This document shows positions 4,278 to 8,001 of a stretch of 8,001 nt of DNA, one piece after another. A program made the position numbers and the translations under genes. This stretch comes from Bacillota bacterium (GTDB lineage: Bacteria > Bacillota > Clostridia > Oscillospirales > Butyricicoccaceae). How positions within the stretch are numbered: the first letter of the stretch is position 1; each line of letters begins with the position of its first letter. The notes under the pieces are model-generated. The model did not search any database. It was not told the DNA's origin and worked only from the letters and a program-made list of their open reading frames with translations. The DNA lies in the NCBI GenBank assembly GCA_030705725.1, contig JAUZPW010000055.1, forward strand, positions 1 to 8,001, read 5' to 3'.

Positions 4278-5705
4278 ATGCGCAAAACAAAAATAATATG
4301 CACGCTGGGGCCGTCTTCATCCTCGCCGGATATGATCAGGAGCATGATAAAAAACGGTATGAATATAGCTCGGCTTAATTTCAGTCACGGAAGCTATGAG
4401 GAACATTTGGAACGCATCCGGCTTATAAAAAAGATAAGAGAAGAGGAGAAGCGGCCGGTCGGAATTATGCTCGACACCAAAGGACCCGAAATCAGAATAT
4501 GCGGCTTTGAAAAAGGTTCCGTCGAACTTAAAGAGGGACAAAGCTTTACTTTAACATCAAGGAACATTACGGGAAATTCTGACGTCGTATCCATTACTTA
4601 TAAAAATCTGCCGAAAGACGTTAAAGCGGGAAGCCGAATTTTAATTGACGACGGGCTAATCGAGCTCAGCGTTTCCGATATAAACGAAACGGATATTCAG
4701 TGTGATGTTATAAACGGTGGAGTGATTTCGGACAACAAATCGATAAACGTGCCCGGCATCGGTTTAAGCCTTCCGTTTGTTTCGGAAAAGGACAAACAGG
4801 ACATAATTTTCGGAGTTCAAAACGATGTGGACTTTATAGCGGCGTCCTTTACGAGAAACGCCGGCGATATAACTGAAGTCAGAAAGCTTCTGGAGAAAAA
4901 CGGCGGGCGTGAAATAAAAATCATAGCGAAAATTGAAAACGCCGAAGGAGTTTCAAATATCGACGAAATCATCGGGGTTTCCGATGGTTTAATGGTCGCA
5001 AGGGGAGACATGGGCGTGGAAATAGAGTTTGACAAGCTCCCCGTGATCCAGAAAATGATGATTAAAAAGTGCATTTCAAAGGGCAAAAGCGTTATAACCG
5101 CGACCCAAATGCTTGAATCAATGATAAAAAACCCGCGGCCCACGCGAGCTGAAACCTCGGACGTCGCTAACGCCGTTTACGACGGTACAAGCGCGGTTAT
5201 GCTTTCCGGTGAAACCGCAGCCGGAAAATATCCGTTGGAAGCGCTGAAAACAATGGCGAGGATCGCCGAGCGGACAGAGGACAGCATAGATTACAAAAGC
5301 GCGCTTAAGGATGTCTACGCTCCCGATGAAATAAACGTCACTAACGCGATTTCTCACGCCACATGTACGATGGCTGCGGACCTCAGCGCGGCGGCAATTA
5401 TCGCCGTTACCCGATCGGGCCACACGGCGAGAATGGTTTCCCGGTTCAGGCCTAAAAACCCGATTATAGCGTCAACCATGAACCACAAGGCGTATAACCA
5501 GCTATCCCTGTCCTGGGGCGTTATTCCGATTATAGGCAGGGAGCAAAACGGGATTGAACGGTTATTCGAATATGCCGTCGAGAGTGCCGTTTCCGAAGAG
5601 CTTATTAAAAACGGAGACCTTGTCGTTATTACTGCCGGCGTTCCAGTGGGGAAAAGCGGGACTACAAACCTTATAAAAGCACATACGGTGGGAAGCACGC
5701 TTTAA
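4278..5705 (+). CDS. pyk: Pyruvate kinase
   Basis: Glycolytic enzyme transferring phosphate from phosphoenolpyruvate to ADP to give pyruvate and ATP in the cytosol, normally as a tetramer. The catalytic barrel begins with RKTKIICTLGPSS and MNIARLNFSHGS (R32, substrate site). DTKGPEIR follows at 66-73, where E71 corresponds to the Glu117 that marks K+-dependent pyruvate kinases. The B (lid) domain covers about 74-165. AKIENAEG provides the catalytic K218 and the metal ligand E220, ARGDMG the metal ligand D244, and ITATQMLESM includes T276. RPTRAETSDVANAVYDGTSA closes the barrel, and the C-terminal allosteric domain runs from about 350 to 475. The 475 residues match the standard form; the extra PEP-utiliser-like domain of B. 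subtilis pyruvate kinase (about 585 residues) is absent. It is a single-gene unit with its own promoter. Confidence 0.98.
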   Translation: MRKTKIICTLGPSSSSPDMIRSMIKNGMNIARLNFSHGSYEEHLERIRLIKKIREEEKRPVGIMLDTKGPEIRICGFEKGSVELKEGQSFTLTSRNITGNSDVVSITYKNLPKDVKAGSRILIDDGLIELSVSDINETDIQCDVINGGVISDNKSINVPGIGLSLPFVSEKDKQDIIFGVQNDVDFIAASFTRNAGDITEVRKLLEKNGGREIKIIAKIENAEGVSNIDEIIGVSDGLMVARGDMGVEIEFDKLPVIQKMMIKKCISKGKSVITATQMLESMIKNPRPTRAETSDVANAVYDGTSAVMLSGETAAGKYPLEALKTMARIAERTEDSIDYKSALKDVYAPDEINVTNAISHATCTMAADLSAAAIIAVTRSGHTARMVSRFRPKNPIIASTMNHKAYNQLSLSWGVIPIIGREQNGIERLFEYAVESAVSEELIKNGDLVVITAGVPVGKSGTTNLIKAHTVGSTL

Positions 5706-5720
5706 GCGTAAGGATATTTT

Positions 5721-5753
5721 TTGACATAGTCCAAGCAGGCTTCAGCGTATACT
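5721..5753 (+). promoter_or_regulatory. Candidate promoter with 21-bp spacer upstream of the YlmC/YmxH gene
   Basis: TTGACA (5721-5726) is perfect and TATACT (5748-5753) has one mismatch; they are 21 nt apart, the same unusual distance as in the spoIIGA promoter. TTTGACA (5720-5726) is also one base from a Spo0A box (TTCGACA). No alternative -35 is found at 17 nt. Expected start near 5760, directly at the GGAGGT ribosome binding site (5759-5764), which would make an almost leaderless message; that is a reason for caution. Confidence 0.4.
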
Positions 5754-5772
5754 TTTTCGGAGGTGTATGTAA

Positions 5773-6057
5773 ATGACTGCAAGTACGACGATCGCTGAAC
5801 TGAGATATAAAGAGGTTGTAAGCCTGTCAAACGGAGCGCGGCTCGGTTTCGTATGCGATTTGGAATTCGATATGGAAAACGGACGCGTAACGTCCCTTGT
5901 TATCCCCGGTCCGCTGCGTTTTTTCGGTTTGCTGGGCAGGGAAGAGGATTATATAGTGCCGTGGGACGCCATTAATAAAATAGGCGAAGACATTATACTT
6001 GTGAAATACGAGCCGAAAAGCAGCAAATTCAGAAGCGATCGTTTAAAAAATCACTAG
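5773..6057 (+). CDS. YlmC/YmxH-family sporulation protein, PRC-barrel domain
   Basis: Small (94 residues) PRC-barrel protein. The pattern EVVSLSNGARLGFVCDLEF (15-33), NGRVTSLVIPG (36-46) and EDYIVPWDAINKIGEDIILV (58-77) is the standard YlmC/YmxH barrel, where the 'IPW..I.KIG.D.ILV' ending is diagnostic. Members are found in spore formers and are named sporulation proteins, but their biochemical role is not established; PRC barrels generally mediate protein or RNA contacts. The tail from about 81 is basic (SSKFRSDRLKNH) and differs from the shorter usual end. GGAGGT at 5759-5764 is 8 nt from ATG 5773; an in-frame ATG at 5767 is followed at once by a stop and so is excluded. Preceded by the long-spacer promoter and followed after 24 nt by the ligase gene, probably in one transcript. 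Confidence 0.92.
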   Translation: MTASTTIAELRYKEVVSLSNGARLGFVCDLEFDMENGRVTSLVIPGPLRFFGLLGREEDYIVPWDAINKIGEDIILVKYEPKSSKFRSDRLKNH

Positions 6058-6082
6058 AATTTTTGAAAGATGTGAAAATTCT
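6056..6082 (+). promoter_or_regulatory. Intercistronic hairpin touching the TTG start of the ligase gene
   Basis: AGAATTTT (6056-6063) and AAAATTCT (6075-6082) are exact reverse complements, extendable by two G-U pairs. The right arm ends on the first base of the putative TTG start, and the weak ribosome-binding-like AAAGA lies in the loop. There is no T-run, so it is not a terminator. Confidence 0.4.
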
Positions 6083-7422
6083 TGGACATAGTCAAAACAA
6101 CGATTGAAAAGGCGCTGTATCCTCTGATGGAACGGCACAGGGGAAATCACATCCGGGAATATATCAGTGAACTTAAAGATAATGAAAAGCTGAGCCGGGC
6201 GGGCTTTGAAGCTCTGCGGGAGAAAAAGCTAAAAGCCCTGCTCGCCGAATGCGCGCAAAAAGTTCCAGCCTACAAGGGAATAATCGACTGCGGGAAAAAC
6301 CCGTTCGAAAGCTTAAAAAAAATTCCTCCGCTTTCGAAAAAAGAATATATGAAAGCGCCGGATTTATACTTAAACGATACGGCGAAGAAAGAAAATCTTA
6401 TCGCGAATCTGACGGGCGGCTCCACTTCCGAGCCCGTCCGATTTTTCATGGACAGAAAGACCGTCGAATATTACGAAGCCGCCCGCTGGCGCGGGCTGTC
6501 CTGGTACGGTATAACTCCCGGCAGCAGGAGCGTTATGGTATGGGGAAGCCCGATAGAGCTCAGCAGGCTAAAGGATAAAAGGCACATTCTTGAAGAAAAA
6601 TATCTGAAAAACCGGATAGTTATTCCGGCCTATGCGCTTATGCCGGATAACGCCGAGCAGTATGTCGGTTTAATAGACAGTTATAGGCCCGAATATATTT
6701 ACGGCTATTCGTCGGCACTTTACGCGCTCGCCTCAATATTCGATAAGCGGAATATAAGCCCCAAAATTCGCCTTAAGGCTGTGGTCTCAACATCGGAAAC
6801 GCTTTTTGACTTTCAGAGGGAAAAGCTAAGCAAAGTATTTTCGTGCCCGGTTGCCGATGAATACGGAGCGCGCGACGGGGGTATAATTGCCTATGAATGC
6901 CCCGGAGGCGGGAAGCATATAACCGCCGAAAACACGGTTTTGGAAGTTGTAGATCCAATATCATTAGAGCCGCTGGAAACGGGAAAAACCGGGCTTTTGC
7001 TTGTTACCGACCTCAATAACGCCGCAATGCCGCGCCTTCGTTATATTCTGGGCGACATGGCGGCCATAGGTGACACCGCCTGCGATTGCCAAATGGGAAT
7101 GCCGTTGTTAAAAGAGTTATCGGGCCGGGTTGATGATATGTTCGTTTCCAAAGACGGGCGGCTTATTCACGGACATGCCTTTAACCATATTGCGAGAAAC
7201 CTGACGGCAATCGCCAAATTTCAGATTAGGCAGCTTTCTCCCGACAGAGCCGTTTTGCTTTATGTAGTGAACGATAAAGCGTCGCGCGGGGAAATAGACG
7301 TGTTTTTGGACGGGGTGCGCGGCCTTTTGCCCGGCTGTCAAATTGATATACGGGAAACCGCGGAAATACCGGTAGAAAAATCCGGTAAGTTCCGTTACGC
7401 AATAAGAGAATTCGACTTGTAG
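6082..7422 (+). CDS. PaaK/CapK-like adenylate-forming enzyme (phenylacetate-CoA ligase family), substrate unknown
   Basis: Member of the ANL superfamily, which activates carboxylic acids with ATP to acyl-adenylates, usually then forming CoA thioesters. The 446 residues fit the family. The phosphate-binding loop is TGGSTSEP (111-118), followed by YGARDGG (261-267) in the position of the YG.E motif, RYILGD (320-325) with the ribose-binding Asp, the hinge GRVDD (348-352), and the C-terminal KSGKFRY (433-439) with K436 as candidate catalytic lysine. The region DTACDCQMGMPLLKEL keeps the C-x-C seen before the hinge in this family. N-terminal LYPLMERHRGNHIREYISEL and the tail resemble the CapK-like branch linked to polysaccharide genes more than true phenylacetate-CoA ligase, but no sugar genes are nearby. 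TTG 6082 is the first start after an in-frame stop and has only a weak ribosome binding site; ATG 6127 is the alternative. Likely co-transcribed with the PRC-barrel gene. Confidence 0.88.
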   Translation: MDIVKTTIEKALYPLMERHRGNHIREYISELKDNEKLSRAGFEALREKKLKALLAECAQKVPAYKGIIDCGKNPFESLKKIPPLSKKEYMKAPDLYLNDTAKKENLIANLTGGSTSEPVRFFMDRKTVEYYEAARWRGLSWYGITPGSRSVMVWGSPIELSRLKDKRHILEEKYLKNRIVIPAYALMPDNAEQYVGLIDSYRPEYIYGYSSALYALASIFDKRNISPKIRLKAVVSTSETLFDFQREKLSKVFSCPVADEYGARDGGIIAYECPGGGKHITAENTVLEVVDPISLEPLETGKTGLLLVTDLNNAAMPRLRYILGDMAAIGDTACDCQMGMPLLKELSGRVDDMFVSKDGRLIHGHAFNHIARNLTAIAKFQIRQLSPDRAVLLYVVNDKASRGEIDVFLDGVRGLLPGCQIDIRETAEIPVEKSGKFRYAIREFDL

Positions 7423-7441
7423 CTCTTTATAACGAAATATC

Positions 7442-7470
7442 TTGCAAACGCGCACAATTTATGGTATTAT
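7442..7470 (+). promoter_or_regulatory. Extended -10 sigma-A promoter of rpsB
   Basis: TTGCAA (7442-7447) and TATTAT (7465-7470) are 17 nt apart, with TGG before the -10. The start would be near 7477, so the message would begin at or next to the left arm of the leader's outer stem. It resembles the pyk promoter, which shares ATGGTAT around the -10. Confidence 0.75.
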
Positions 7471-7475
7471 ATCAA

Positions 7476-7550
7476 CCGCCTATTATTACACACATTTCGC
7501 TTTTCTTTCCGGTGCCTTCGGGTGGAAAGAATTAAAGGCGGAGTGGAGGT
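7476..7550 (+). ncRNA. Structured rpsB mRNA leader, candidate ribosomal-protein autoregulatory element
   Basis: CCGCCT (7476-7481) pairs with AGGCGG (7536-7541). This outer stem encloses a hairpin (7505-7529): CTTTCC pairs with GGAAAG, GCC pairs with GGT above a three-base left bulge (GGT, 7511-7513), and a TTCG tetraloop caps it. A spare ribosome-binding-like GGAGGT (7545-7550) lies just after the outer stem, before the true site (7561-7565). Ribosomal protein genes often carry such leaders for feedback control by their own product; S2 or its partner binding here is inference. Confidence 0.5.
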
Positions 7551-7572
7551 AAAAACCAAAGGAGGATAATTT

Positions 7573-8001
7573 ATGTCAGTAGTATCAATGAAGCAGCTTC
7601 TGGAAGCCGGAGTTCATTTTGGACATCAGACCAGGCGCTGGAACCCCAAAATGGCGCAGTATATTTTTACGGAGCGCAACGGTATTTACATTATCGACCT
7701 GCAGAAGACCGTAAAGAAGCTTGAGGAAGCCTATTTCTTTGTCCGCGACGTAGTTGCAAACGGCGACAGCGTGCTTTTTGTCGGTACGAAAAAACAGGCT
7801 CAGGACGCTATCAAGGAAGAAGCGGTACGCTCCGAAATGTATTTCGTTAACGCCCGCTGGCTCGGAGGAATGCTAACAAACTTCAAAACGATGCGCCGCA
7901 GGATAGACAGGTTAAACCAACTTCGCAAGATGCAGGAAGACGGAACCTTCGACCGTCTGCCTAAAAAAGAGGTTATTAAGCTTCATCTGGAAATAGAGAA
8001 G
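7573..8001 (+). CDS. rpsB: Ribosomal protein S2 (uS2), 5' part, cut by window end
   Basis: The first 143 codons of the small-subunit protein S2, which sits on the 30S body/platform side and needs S1 or the mRNA-exit region for its role in initiation. MKQLLEAGVHFGHQTRRWNP is the S2 N-terminal signature, followed by IYIIDLQKTVKKLEEAYFF, VLFVGTKKQAQDAIKEEA and NARWLGGMLTNFKTMRRRI, all strongly conserved. The coiled-coil region is entered at RIDRLNQLRKMQED. Complete proteins are about 230-260 residues, so about 100 residues are missing beyond the end of the window. AAAGGAGG (7558-7565) is 7 nt from ATG 7573. In most Firmicutes tsf (elongation factor Ts) follows, but that is outside the window. 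The leader upstream is folded and may regulate the gene. Confidence 0.98.
   Translation, partial: MSVVSMKQLLEAGVHFGHQTRRWNPKMAQYIFTERNGIYIIDLQKTVKKLEEAYFFVRDVVANGDSVLFVGTKKQAQDAIKEEAVRSEMYFVNARWLGGMLTNFKTMRRRIDRLNQLRKMQEDGTFDRLPKKEVIKLHLEIEK

Noticed and set aside
5118..5698. Two long open frames on the - strand opposite pyk
   Set aside because: They lie opposite highly conserved pyruvate kinase codons and show no start signals.
5697..5722. Terminator after pyk (ACGCT-TTA-AGCGT with a later T-run)
   Set aside because: The stem is only 5 bp with a 3-nt loop, and the T-run starts 7 nt after it and overlaps the next -35; too weak to call.
5711..5753. Sigma-E promoter before the YlmC/YmxH gene
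   Set aside because: ATATT (5714-5718) and GTATACTT (5747-5754) are much too far apart for a sigma-E promoter, and the -10 matches poorly.
5723..6093. Direct repeat GACATAGTC at 5723-5731 and 6085-6093
   Set aside because: One copy is promoter DNA and the other is coding sequence of the ligase start; nine bases without flanking similarity is most likely chance.
6249..6578. 109-codon open frame on the + strand inside the ligase gene
   Set aside because: It is a shadow of the ligase reading frame with no ribosome binding site and no recognisable protein features.

Overview
The window looks like chromosomal DNA of an endospore-forming, low-to-moderate G+C Gram-positive bacterium, most likely an anaerobe of class Clostridia (possibly the Oscillospirales side; this is a judgement from protein style, not a search). 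The evidence is the forespore/mother-cell cluster spoIIGA-sigE-sigG, a YlmC/YmxH-type sporulation protein, a Bacillus-type MazF (EndoA), strong AGGAGG ribosome binding sites with GTG and TTG starts, and Firmicutes-style promoters. Every gene is on the + strand. No mobile element, CRISPR array, tRNA or rRNA was seen.

Layout. 1-172: tail of a probable YdcC/GerS-like (LolA-fold) lipoprotein, then a GAAA-loop terminator. 285-1523: a two-gene unit with its own promoter (285-313) and a leader carrying a perfect 10-bp inverted repeat. It encodes MazF without a MazE antitoxin and a small exported protein of unknown function, and ends at a strong terminator (1490-1523). 1529-4086: the spoIIG locus. 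A promoter with consensus hexamers 21 bp apart and Spo0A-box-like sites precedes spoIIGA (protease), sigE (pro-sigma-E) and sigG, and sigG has an additional candidate sigma-F promoter. 4133-5705: pyruvate kinase (pyk) behind an extended -10 promoter. 5721-7422: a PRC-barrel YlmC/YmxH protein, again behind a 21-bp-spaced promoter, followed 24 nt later by a PaaK/CapK-like adenylate-forming enzyme of unknown substrate. 7442-8001: promoter, folded mRNA leader and the first 143 codons of rpsB, cut by the window end.

How they work together. SpoIIGA is the membrane protease that removes the pro-sequence of sigma-E in the mother cell. Sigma-G is the late forespore factor, so the core of the window is the sporulation decision and compartment machinery. 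The neighbouring mazF unit may be linked to it: UACAU, the cleavage site known for B. subtilis MazF, occurs six times in the first 1.6 kb (including codons 5-6 of spoIIGA) and only twice in the remaining 6.4 kb.

The core genes are ordinary and well conserved. What deserves a second look is mostly regulatory: the long-spacer promoters, the two-codon ORF in front of spoIIGA, the inverted repeat upstream of antitoxin-less mazF, the rpsB leader fold, and the two unassigned proteins (847-1467 and 6082-7422). I did not find a clear undescribed multi-gene system.
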